Assembly: GCA_934277945.1 (NCBI GenBank)
Contig: CAKQWA010000001.1
Coordinates: 62,001 to 126,000 of the forward strand
Source of the DNA: an uncultured Alphaproteobacteria bacterium
Lineage (GTDB): Bacteria; Pseudomonadota; Alphaproteobacteria; CAAGCB01; CAG-977
DNA length: 64,000 nt
Direction of reading: 5' to 3'
Shown here: positions 57,347-64,000 of the stretch, piece by piece
Numbering within the stretch: position 1 is the stretch's first letter
How the letters are laid out: each line of letters opens with the position of its first letter
Notes under the pieces: generated by a model
The model's input: the letters and a program-made list of their open reading frames with translations, nothing else
The model's database searches: none
Told to the model about the DNA's origin: nothing
Position numbers and translations under genes: made by a program

Positions 57347-57375
57347 AGTATACCCGTTTCAAAAGGGAAAGGCAA
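57347..57375 (-). promoter_or_regulatory. Sigma70-type promoter of leader RNA copy 3
   Basis: On the minus strand TTGCCT (57375-57370) and TATACT (57352-57347) are 17 bases apart. The predicted start near 57340 is directly before the first hairpin. The promoter begins just past the stop codon of the YgjV-like gene. Confidence 0.7.
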
Positions 57376-57378
57376 TCG

Positions 57379-57909
57379 TTAAGCCGCTTGTTTTTCCGCG
57401 TGGACTTTTTTCCTGTCGCGCAGGATTCGCGCGGACGTGATCGCGTGCATCGCCACCGTCGTAACGTCCAATGCCATGCCGCCGATCGAGTGCGTCGCGA
57501 AATTGTGGATGAACCACAGGCAACTGCCGCCGACAAACGACGCGCGCACGCCGATGCCGCTGAAATACGCCGAACCGAACGTGCCCAGAAGCACCGCGCC
57601 CAGCGGCAAAAGGCTGTACGCGGACTGATAGGTCGGCACGGCGAACGCAATGGCGAGCAAAGCGAACGGGTACGCCATTTTCGCGCCTTTGTAATATTGC
57701 GACAGGTACATGCGCACCGCCAGCACGATGCCCGACGAACATGCCGTGTAATTGCCCATCATAAAATGGTGCGCCGAAAACAAAATCCACGCGTACGCCA
57801 AAAAGCGAAACATCCGGTTGTCGTCCTTTTGCAGACAGCCGTAAAACGACATGGCGTAAGCGATATATCCCGTGATTTGCGGGATGCCGAAAATATCCGC
57901 TGATGACAT
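57379..57909 (-). CDS. YgjV-family inner-membrane protein
   Basis: A 176-residue membrane protein with five or six hydrophobic helices (ITGYIAYAMSFYGCLQKDD, LAYAWILFSAHHFMMGNYTACSSGIVLAVRMYLSQYY and further segments). The spacing and the NYTA, RMYLSQ parts fit the YgjV (Imp-YgjV) family, whose function is unknown. It follows hisF by ten bases, so it is probably the last gene of the DUF1015-hisH-hisF unit. Confidence 0.8.
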   Translation of the reverse strand: MSSADIFGIPQITGYIAYAMSFYGCLQKDDNRMFRFLAYAWILFSAHHFMMGNYTACSSGIVLAVRMYLSQYYKGAKMAYPFALLAIAFAVPTYQSAYSLLPLGAVLLGTFGSAYFSGIGVRASFVGGSCLWFIHNFATHSIGGMALDVTTVAMHAITSARILRDRKKVHAEKQAA

Positions 57910-57919
57910 TCACTTCTCT

Positions 57920-58678
57920 TTAAAGACGCACAAAAACGCCTTTTTCACGCAATTTTTGTTTTAAATCGGGGACGGGCAGCGTGCCGAAATGGAAAATCGA
58001 CGCCGCCAACGCCGCGTCCGCGCACCCTTTTTCAAACACGTCAATGAAATGCCGCGGATCCGCGCCCGCGCCGCCCGATGCGATGACGGGCAGATTTGTA
58101 TGCGTCGACACGCTTTTTGTCAATTCCAAATCAAAGCCCTTTTGCGTGCCGTCCGCGTCCATCGACGTCAGCAGGATTTCCCCCGCGCCCAAAGATTCGA
58201 CGCGTTCGACCCATTCGGACACTTTCATGTCCGTTTTGCGCTTGCCCGCATTCGTCACGACGTAATGGCCGTCGCCGAATTTTTTGGCGTCGATTGCGAC
58301 GACGACGCATTGCGACCCGAACGTTTGCGCCGCTTCGCGTATCAATTCGGGATTCATGACCGCCGCCGTGTTCAGCGACACTTTGTCCGCGCCGGCTTTC
58401 AGCAGCACGCGAATGTCCTCGACCGATTTGATGCCGCCGCCGACCGTAAACGGAATGAAGACGTTTTTGGCGACTTTTTCCACGACCTGCGCCATGGTTT
58501 TGCGTTTGTCGTTCGTTGCGGTGATGTCCAGAAACACCAGTTCGTCCGCGCCGTCCTGCGCGTATTTTTTCGCCAAAGACACGGGATCGCCCGCGCTTTT
58601 CAGATTTTCAAAATTGACGCCCTTGACCGTCTGACCGTCTTTCACGTCAAGGCAGGGGATGATGCGTTTTGTCAGCAT
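57920..58678 (-). CDS. hisF: Imidazole glycerol phosphate synthase cyclase subunit HisF
   Basis: HisF forms imidazole glycerol phosphate and AICAR with ammonia from HisH. The 252-residue TIM barrel starts MLTKRIIPCLDVKDG with catalytic Asp11. FLDITATNDKRKT, PFTVGGGIKSVEDI, DKVSLNTAAV and VVVAIDAKKFG (with the second catalytic Asp) follow, ending in ASGGAGADPRHF. It overlaps hisH by seven bases. A longer frame upstream is not supported. Confidence 0.97.
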   Translation of the reverse strand: MLTKRIIPCLDVKDGQTVKGVNFENLKSAGDPVSLAKKYAQDGADELVFLDITATNDKRKTMAQVVEKVAKNVFIPFTVGGGIKSVEDIRVLLKAGADKVSLNTAAVMNPELIREAAQTFGSQCVVVAIDAKKFGDGHYVVTNAGKRKTDMKVSEWVERVESLGAGEILLTSMDADGTQKGFDLELTKSVSTHTNLPVIASGGAGADPRHFIDVFEKGCADAALAASIFHFGTLPVPDLKQKLREKGVFVRL

Positions 58679-59265
58679 ACGGCACCTTTGATGAATTTCA
58701 AAACGGCGGCATGACCGCACGCCGCGCTTTTTTCGGGATGAAACTGCATGGCGGCGACAGAATCCCTTTCGACCGCGGCGGTGAAAGTCCCGTAATAATC
58801 CGCCGTTGCCGAGATGACGGACGGGTCTTGCGGCACGACGTGATAGGAATTGACGAAATAGTAATAGCCGTTTTCCAAAAGCGTGTTCGCGCCCGCCGTT
58901 TTGACTTCGTTCCAGCCTATTTGGGGGATTTTGCCCTGCGTAAAGCGTTTGACCGAGCCTTTGAACACGCCCAAGCCGTCGACGTTTGGTGCTTCCTCCG
59001 ACGTTTCAAACAAAACCTGCATCCCGACGCAAATGCCCAAAAAGCGCACGCCCGCCGCGATGATTGTTTTCAGCGGCTTGACAAGTCCCTGTTTTTCCAG
59101 CGACGTCATCGCGTTGCCGAAATGTCCCTGTCCGGGAAACAGCACGGCTTTCGCGGCAAGGATTTTGTTCGGCTCGCTTGTGATTTCGTAATCCGTTCCG
59201 AAAAAATCCAGCATATTGGCGACGCTTTTCAAATTGCCGCCGCCGTAGTCCAAAACCGTCAGCAT
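58672..59265 (-). CDS. hisH: Imidazole glycerol phosphate synthase glutaminase subunit HisH
   Basis: HisH hydrolyses glutamine and channels ammonia to HisF. The 197-residue class I glutamine amidotransferase has LDYGGGNLKSV (5-15), FPGQGHFGNAM, and catalytic Cys79 in GICVGMQ, with His176 and Glu178 in QFHPEKS. The start is the ATG of MLTVLDYGGG, one base after the DUF1015 stop codon, so the genes are coupled. hisB is at 3.2 kb, far away; the other his genes are outside the window. Confidence 0.97.
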   Translation of the reverse strand: MLTVLDYGGGNLKSVANMLDFFGTDYEITSEPNKILAAKAVLFPGQGHFGNAMTSLEKQGLVKPLKTIIAAGVRFLGICVGMQVLFETSEEAPNVDGLGVFKGSVKRFTQGKIPQIGWNEVKTAGANTLLENGYYYFVNSYHVVPQDPSVISATADYYGTFTAAVERDSVAAMQFHPEKSAACGHAAVLKFIKGAVC

Positions 59266-59266
59266 T

Positions 59267-60514
59267 TTATTCTCCGATGGGGTTGGAAGCCATGCCGTCC
59301 GCCAGTTTCGGTTCAAACCACGTCGATTTCGGCGGCATGATTGCACCCGCGTCGGCCACGGCGATCAAATCGCCCATCTGCGTCGGATACAGCGCAAACG
59401 CGACTTGCGCCTTGCCCTCGTCGACCAAGCGCGACAGTTCTTTCAGACCGCGCATCCCCCCGATGAAGTCGATGCGTTTGTCGGTGCGCAAATCGCCGAT
59501 GTTCAAAACAGGCTCCAAAACAAAGCGCGACAAAAGGCTGACGTCCAAATCCGCCACCGCGTCGACGGGCGCGGGCGTTCGCTTGAACGCCAGACGGTAC
59601 CATTGCGAACGGAAATACATATTGAACGTGCGTTTTTCCGCGACCGGCTCCTCTTTCAAAAGCGGCGTGACGGTAAACGTTTCTTCCAGTTTTTCAAAAA
59701 ATTCTTCGGGGCTCAACTTGTTCAAATCGAACACGACGCGGTTGTAGTCCAGAATTTTCATTTCGTCGACGGGGAACGCGACCGCCAGAAAGTAATTGTA
59801 GTCTTCTTCGCCCGTGTGACGCGGATTCTTTTCGGCGCGCGCTTTGGCGACGCGGGAGGCGGCGGCGGAACGGTGATGCCCGTCCGCGATGTAAACGGCG
59901 GGAGCGGCGTCAAACGCTTTTGTAATCGCGTCGATGTCCGCGTCGTCGTTGATCACCCACAGCGCGTGGCGCGTGCCGTTGTCGCCCGCGACGTCGTAAG
60001 CGCAGGGCTTTTGCACCGTTTTTTCAATAATCGCGGCGATTTGCGGCATTTGCCGGTACGCGAGCAGGACGGGACCCGTCTGCGCGTTCAGCGCGTCGAT
60101 TTGGCGCACGCGGTCGGTTTCTTTGTCGGGGCGGGTGAATTCGTGGCGTTTGATGCGCCCCTCGTCGTACGCCTTGACGCTTGCCGAAACCGCCAATCCC
60201 GTCTGGACATGGTCTTTCCACGTCGCGCGGTAAACGTAATAGCACGGCTTTTCGTCCTGTTTCAAAACGCCTTTTTTCAGCAGGGCGTTGTAATTTTCGG
60301 CGGATTTCGCATAAACCGCGTCGTCATACGGATTGACGTCTTCGGGCAGATCGATTTCCGCTTTGGAAATATGCAGGAACGAGTAAGGTTTTCCTTGTGC
60401 TTTTTGTTTCGCTTCGGCAGAATTCAAAACATCGTACGGCGGCGCGACGACGTCTTGCGCGAATTGCGGCGCGGGGCGCACGGCTTTAAAGGGACGGAAC
60501 AAAGTGACTGACAT
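59267..60514 (-). CDS. DUF1015 family protein
   Basis: A 415-residue DUF1015 protein: RPFKAVRPAPQFAQDVVAPPYDVLN at the start, KPYSFLHISKAEIDLP, RIKRHEFTRPDKETDR and YIADGHHRSAAA are the conserved blocks. Some family members have a serine-kinase-like role (SerK) in archaea, but in bacteria the function is uncertain. GGAG lies before the ATG. Its start codon overlaps the divergent miaA start within a single CATG. Confidence 0.88.
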   Translation of the reverse strand: MSVTLFRPFKAVRPAPQFAQDVVAPPYDVLNSAEAKQKAQGKPYSFLHISKAEIDLPEDVNPYDDAVYAKSAENYNALLKKGVLKQDEKPCYYVYRATWKDHVQTGLAVSASVKAYDEGRIKRHEFTRPDKETDRVRQIDALNAQTGPVLLAYRQMPQIAAIIEKTVQKPCAYDVAGDNGTRHALWVINDDADIDAITKAFDAAPAVYIADGHHRSAAASRVAKARAEKNPRHTGEEDYNYFLAVAFPVDEMKILDYNRVVFDLNKLSPEEFFEKLEETFTVTPLLKEEPVAEKRTFNMYFRSQWYRLAFKRTPAPVDAVADLDVSLLSRFVLEPVLNIGDLRTDKRIDFIGGMRGLKELSRLVDEGKAQVAFALYPTQMGDLIAVADAGAIMPPKSTWFEPKLADGMASNPIGE

Positions 60515-61472
60515 GACCGAAAACTCCGATAATGAACTGAAACTTTCCTCTTTTACCTCAAAAAACAAAACAAGGAAAGCGATAATCGTCGCGGGTCCGA
60601 CGGCTTCGGGCAAAACGGGGGCGGGCGTCGCGCTTGCGGAACTTTGCGGCGGGCAGGTCGTCAACGCGGACAGTATGCAGATTTATCGGGACGTGCCGAC
60701 GCTGACCGCCCGACCGGACGCGGCGCAGATGCGGGGCGTGCCGCACCGTTTGTTCGGATTTTTGCCGCCGGACGCGAAATTCGGCGTCGTCAAATGGCTG
60801 AAAGCGGCAAGCAGGGAGGCGGACGACGTTTTGAAAAGCGGCGGCGTGCCGGTGTTCGTCGGCGGGACGGGATTGTATTTCGACGCGCTGATGAACGGCG
60901 TGAACGAAATTCCCGACGTGCCGGCAAAAGTGCGCGACGGCGTGTGCGCCCGTTTCGACGCGATGGGGCGCGACGCGTTTTTGGCGGATTATCTGCAAAA
61001 AGACCCGTCGTTCCGCTTTGTCGACAGACAGCGTTTGTGCCGCGCCGCCGAAGTGCTGGAAGCGACGGGGAAAACAATCGGATATTGGCAGGACGCGCCC
61101 AGAAAAATGGCGTACGACGCGGATTTTTACACGATTTTAATGCTGCCGGAACGCCCCGTCTTGTATGCAAGATGCGACGCGCGTTTCGACGCCATGATGC
61201 AAAAGGACGTTTTCGGGGAAATCGACGCGCTGTACGCTCAAAATCCGCCGGCGGACGCGGGCGTTTTGAACGCGCTCGGCGTGAAAGAACTGAAAGCCGC
61301 GCGGGACGGCGGCATTTTGCTTGACGAGGCGGTCGCGCTGGCGAAACGGGCGACGCGCCATTACGCCAAGCGGCAGACGACGTGGTTCACGCACCGCTTC
61401 GACGCAAAAAAAATCGTGTCCGACGGCGATTTTTCAAAAATTTTAACCGACGTTTTACATTTCTTGCGATAA
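60513..61472 (+). CDS. miaA: tRNA dimethylallyltransferase MiaA
   Basis: MiaA adds a dimethylallyl group to A37 of tRNAs that read UNN codons. The 319-residue protein has the P-loop GPTASGKT (28-35), ADSMQIYRD, GGTGLYFDAL and RDGGILLDEAVALAKRATRHYAKRQTTW, the C-terminal signature. The N-terminus before the P-loop is about 20 residues longer than usual, and the ATG has no clear ribosome site; a GTG nine bases upstream is an alternative. The divergent neighbour leaves no intergenic space, so the promoter must lie in coding DNA. Confidence 0.94.
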   Translation: MTENSDNELKLSSFTSKNKTRKAIIVAGPTASGKTGAGVALAELCGGQVVNADSMQIYRDVPTLTARPDAAQMRGVPHRLFGFLPPDAKFGVVKWLKAASREADDVLKSGGVPVFVGGTGLYFDALMNGVNEIPDVPAKVRDGVCARFDAMGRDAFLADYLQKDPSFRFVDRQRLCRAAEVLEATGKTIGYWQDAPRKMAYDADFYTILMLPERPVLYARCDARFDAMMQKDVFGEIDALYAQNPPADAGVLNALGVKELKAARDGGILLDEAVALAKRATRHYAKRQTTWFTHRFDAKKIVSDGDFSKILTDVLHFLR

Positions 61473-61567
61473 TGTGGGAAAAATAGTGTAAATACGCTTG
61501 TATCTTCACGGCGCGTGTTGTATTTACTACAAATCAGGGCTGTACTTATTATTTATAGAGGGGTGTT
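61473..61567 (+). promoter_or_regulatory. Promoter region of the mre genes
   Basis: The gap holds an inverted repeat GTAAATAC (61488-61495) and GTATTTAC (61520-61527), 24 bases apart, a possible binding site of a dimeric regulator. TTATTTAT-like -10 sequence and GAGGGG follow before mreB. Confidence 0.45.
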
Positions 61568-62608
61568 ATGCTTTCAAAGCTGATGGGGTGGCTTTCCGCG
61601 GATATGGCCATCGACTTGGGAACCGCGAATACGTTGGTGTACGTTAAGGGGCGCGGCATCGTTTTAAACGAACCGTCCGTCGTCGCCATTGCCGAAAACA
61701 AGGGTAAACGTCACGTTCTCGCCGTCGGCGACGAAGCCAAGCAGATGCTGGGACGCACCCCCGGACAAATTAAAGCCATCCGCCCGCTGCGCGACGGCGT
61801 CATCGCCGATTTTGAAGTCGCGGAGGAAATGATCAAGCATTTCATCTACAAAGCCCACAACCGCCGCAATTTCGTCGCGCCGATGATCATCATCTGCGTG
61901 CCGTCCGGCTCGACCGCCGTTGAACGCCGCGCCATTCAAGAGTCCGCCGAAGCCGCGGGCGCGCGCCGCGTTTTCCTGATTGAAGAACCCATGGCGGCGG
62001 CTATCGGCGCGGGATTGCCCGTGACGGAACCGACCGGCTCCATGGTCGTCGATATCGGCGGCGGCACGACGGAAGTCGCCGTATTGTCTTTGGGCGGCAT
62101 CGTGTTCGCCTGCTCGATCCGCGTCGGCGGCGACAAAATGGACGAAGCGATTATCGCGTACATCCGCCGCAACCACAGCCTGCTGGTCGGCGAAGGCTCC
62201 GCCGAACGCATTAAAAAGGCGATCGGCTCCGCGTGTCCTCCCGAACAGGGCGAGGGGCGCACCATGGAAATCAAAGGGCGCGACTTGGTCAACGGCGTGC
62301 CCAAGGAATTGACGATTTCCGAACGTCAGATCGCCGAAAGCCTGACCGACCCCATCGCGCAGATTGTCGAAGCGGTGAAAGTCGCGCTGGAACACACCGC
62401 GCCCGAACTGGCGGCGGATATCGTCGACAAGGGCATTGTCCTGACGGGCGGCGGCGCAATGCTGTCGAACCTCGACCGCGTGCTGCGCAAATCCACGGGA
62501 TTGCCCGTGTCTGTCGCCATGGATCCGCTGACGTGCGTCGCCATGGGAACGGGTCGCGCTTTGGACGAAACGCAAAAACTGCAAAATATCCTGACAACGA
62601 TGTACTGA
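61568..62608 (+). CDS. mreB: Rod-shape determining protein MreB
   Basis: MreB is the bacterial actin that guides lateral cell-wall synthesis. The 346-residue protein has IDLGTANTLVYVKGRGIVLNEPSVVA (phosphate 1), MVVDIGGGTTEVAVLSLGG (phosphate 2) and LTGGGAMLSNLDRVL (adenosine loop). The N-terminal amphipathic part is short. GAGGGG precedes the ATG. With mreC and mreD it forms the usual cluster, so the cell is probably rod-shaped. Confidence 0.97.
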   Translation: MLSKLMGWLSADMAIDLGTANTLVYVKGRGIVLNEPSVVAIAENKGKRHVLAVGDEAKQMLGRTPGQIKAIRPLRDGVIADFEVAEEMIKHFIYKAHNRRNFVAPMIIICVPSGSTAVERRAIQESAEAAGARRVFLIEEPMAAAIGAGLPVTEPTGSMVVDIGGGTTEVAVLSLGGIVFACSIRVGGDKMDEAIIAYIRRNHSLLVGEGSAERIKKAIGSACPPEQGEGRTMEIKGRDLVNGVPKELTISERQIAESLTDPIAQIVEAVKVALEHTAPELAADIVDKGIVLTGGGAMLSNLDRVLRKSTGLPVSVAMDPLTCVAMGTGRALDETQKLQNILTTMY

Positions 62609-62675
62609 TTCGGGGCGGATAAAGGGCGTTTTCCGTGTTTTTTCCATTTGTTGAACGTTGATAAGGCGGTTGAAC

Positions 62676-63542
62676 ATGGGAAATCAGAAAATCTCCGAAT
62701 TATCGCTTTACGGCATAAAATCCAAATTGCAAAAGTTCGGCGTCGGCGCTTTGGTTGCGCTGACGTTCGGACTGATGCTTCTGGGCAAGGCGGACACCGT
62801 CTTTGTCGAAAAAGCCCGCATCGTCTTTAACGAAATTTTAGCCCCGATTGAAGCCTGTCTGTCAAAGCCCGCCAAAGCGTTGTCCGGTTTTGTCGGCGGG
62901 TTTCACGATTTGGTTTTCATGCGCCGCGAAAACGTCAAACTGCGCGAAGAAAACAAGGAATTGCTTGAATTGCGCCGCCTGACAGAGCATCTGCGCGCGC
63001 AAAACGACGAATTCCGCCGCTTGTTGAACTACACGCCGCCGCCCGAAGCGAAATCCGTTTCCGCGCAGGTCATCGCCGACGCGGGCAACGCGTTCGCCCA
63101 GTCGCTGATCGCTTTCGCCGGCACGGACGAAGGCGTGTCCAAAGGCGACGTCGTTTTATCGGGCGAGGGCGTCGTCGGGCGCATCGCTTTCACGGGGGAC
63201 GAATCGTCGCGCATTTTGTTGCTGACGGACATCAATTCGCGCATACCGGTGCGGCTGTCGCCCGCGAACATTCCCGCCGTTTTGTCGGGGGACAATTCGG
63301 AATATCCGCAACTGGTGTTTTTGCCGCGCAACGTCAAAGTCGCGGTCGGCGACAAAGTTGTCACGTCGGGCATGGCGGGCGTTTTTCCGTCCGATTTGCC
63401 GGTCGGGGTCGTTCATTCCGTCGCGGACGGCGTTGTCAAGGTCAAACTGTTTTTCAACCGCAACAGACTGGAAATCGTCCGCATCGTCAATTACGGCATT
63501 TCCGGCAACATTTTGAACGTAAAATGCGAGACTACGCCTTAA
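62676..63542 (+). CDS. mreC: Rod-shape determining protein MreC
   Basis: MreC is a periplasmic scaffold of the elongasome. The 288-residue protein has one N-terminal membrane segment (about 26-44), a coiled coil (RRENVKLREENKELLELRRLTEHLRAQNDEFRRLL, about 83-118) and a beta-rich domain with VGRIAFTGDESSRILLLTDINSRIPV. The chosen ATG has AAGGCGG upstream; an ATA-rich extension of six residues is less likely. The end overlaps mreD by 19 bases. Confidence 0.94.
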   Translation: MGNQKISELSLYGIKSKLQKFGVGALVALTFGLMLLGKADTVFVEKARIVFNEILAPIEACLSKPAKALSGFVGGFHDLVFMRRENVKLREENKELLELRRLTEHLRAQNDEFRRLLNYTPPPEAKSVSAQVIADAGNAFAQSLIAFAGTDEGVSKGDVVLSGEGVVGRIAFTGDESSRILLLTDINSRIPVRLSPANIPAVLSGDNSEYPQLVFLPRNVKVAVGDKVVTSGMAGVFPSDLPVGVVHSVADGVVKVKLFFNRNRLEIVRIVNYGISGNILNVKCETTP

Positions 63543-64000
63543 AAGAAGAACCTTTTTCAAAAAAAGTGTTGCGGCAGATTCCCAAAGCGTTCACCGCCGC
63601 GGTTTTGCTTTTGTCCGTGTTGCCGGTGTCGTTCGGCGGCTACGCGTCCGTGCGCGCGCCGTTGATTTTCATTCCGCTGTTTTACTGGCTGATTTTCCGT
63701 CCGTATTCGTTTTCCGCGCTTGCCGCTTTTTTGTTCGGCTTGGCGGCGGATTTTCTGGAAAACGCGCCGCTGGGCGTCAATTCGCTGATTTTGCTCGCTT
63801 TTTTCGTGTTCGCGTCGTCCCAGCGCCGCTTTTTGACAAACAAGCCGTTTGCGTTCGTGTGGGTCGGCTTCGGGCTGATTTCCCTGTCCTGCCTGATTTT
63901 GAAATGGCTGGTCGTGTCGATTTGGTACGCGCGCTTTTTGCCGTTTTCGCTGACGTTCGTCAGTTGGCTTTTGCTGTTTTTGCTGTATCCTTTTGTTGCG
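63524..64000 (+). CDS. mreD: Rod-shape determining protein MreD (partial, runs off the window)
   Basis: An open frame of 159 codons with no stop up to the window edge. It starts in the last codons of mreC with MRDYALKEEPFSKKVLRQIP and continues as a strongly hydrophobic protein (AFTAAVLLLSVLPVSFGGYASVRAP, then FFVFASSQRR). The position after mreC, the small size and several membrane helices identify MreD, the integral membrane part of the rod complex. The C-terminus is not seen. Confidence 0.85.
   Translation, partial: MRDYALKEEPFSKKVLRQIPKAFTAAVLLLSVLPVSFGGYASVRAPLIFIPLFYWLIFRPYSFSALAAFLFGLAADFLENAPLGVNSLILLAFFVFASSQRRFLTNKPFAFVWVGFGLISLSCLILKWLVVSIWYARFLPFSLTFVSWLLLFLLYPFVA

Overview
The window looks like part of the chromosome of an alphaproteobacterium, probably an uncultured, host-associated and at least partly anaerobic one. 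The reasons are gene order and gene type: MnmG-MnmE and Rho on one side of a gap and Maf-AroE-CoaE-DnaQ-SecB-Tim44-MltA-Smr on the other, HslV with an N-terminal propeptide, outer-membrane porins and an autotransporter, and a glycerol-3-phosphate dehydrogenase cluster of the type found in anaerobes. Coding sequence is mostly GC-rich; several islands are clearly more AT-rich.

Layout. 0-5.8 kb: mnmG, mnmE, hisB (minus) and hslV-hslU (plus). 5.8-11.8 kb: an island of DNA-modification genes. It holds an HNH protein with a calcium-loop tail, then two cassettes built the same way (promoter, 287-nt structured leader, DNA methyltransferase, HNH nuclease, shared 3' end), with two small unknown genes between them. 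11.8-28 kb: a Lon-like protease, a TPR protein, a degenerate endonuclease/phosphatase-fold protein, two tandem porins, a three-gene FAD/Fe-S dehydrogenase operon, an autotransporter and rho. 28.0-28.45 kb: a 418-bp AT-rich gap with DnaA boxes, the likely chromosome origin; genes mostly point away from it on both sides. 28.4-40.4 kb: housekeeping genes, ending in dnaK and dnaJ with a heat-shock-type promoter. 40.3-41.6 kb: two broken genes. 42.8-48.05 kb: a 5.3-kb integrative element in tRNA-Glu, with integrase, RhuM-like protein, excisionase-like HTH, a replication-type HTH protein and iteron-like repeats. 48-50 kb: lexA with two LexA boxes and a CNNM/CBS protein. 50-53.8 kb: an arginine-agmatine system (antiporter, pyruvoyl arginine decarboxylase, OprB-type porin) matching the chlamydial AaxABC set. 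53.8-57.4 kb: a HaeIII-like restriction-modification pair and a type III Mod-like methyltransferase whose catalytic motifs are lost. 57.4-64 kb: a YgjV-like protein, hisF, hisH, DUF1015, miaA, mreB, mreC and the start of mreD.

Most interesting: a leader of 252-287 nt occurs three times, each time directly in front of a different DNA methyltransferase gene (6464-6750, 9954-10240, and minus strand 57340-57089). All three have their own -35/-10 promoter with a 17-bp spacer placed just before the first hairpin. They share a series of hairpins whose stems differ by compensating changes, and an invariant CGTATGT loop. In two of them a last hairpin covers the Shine-Dalgarno sequence of the methyltransferase. 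The two best-matched copies belong to cassettes that also share their 3' end. I do not recognise this RNA as a known family, and one of the three partner methyltransferases appears catalytically dead.
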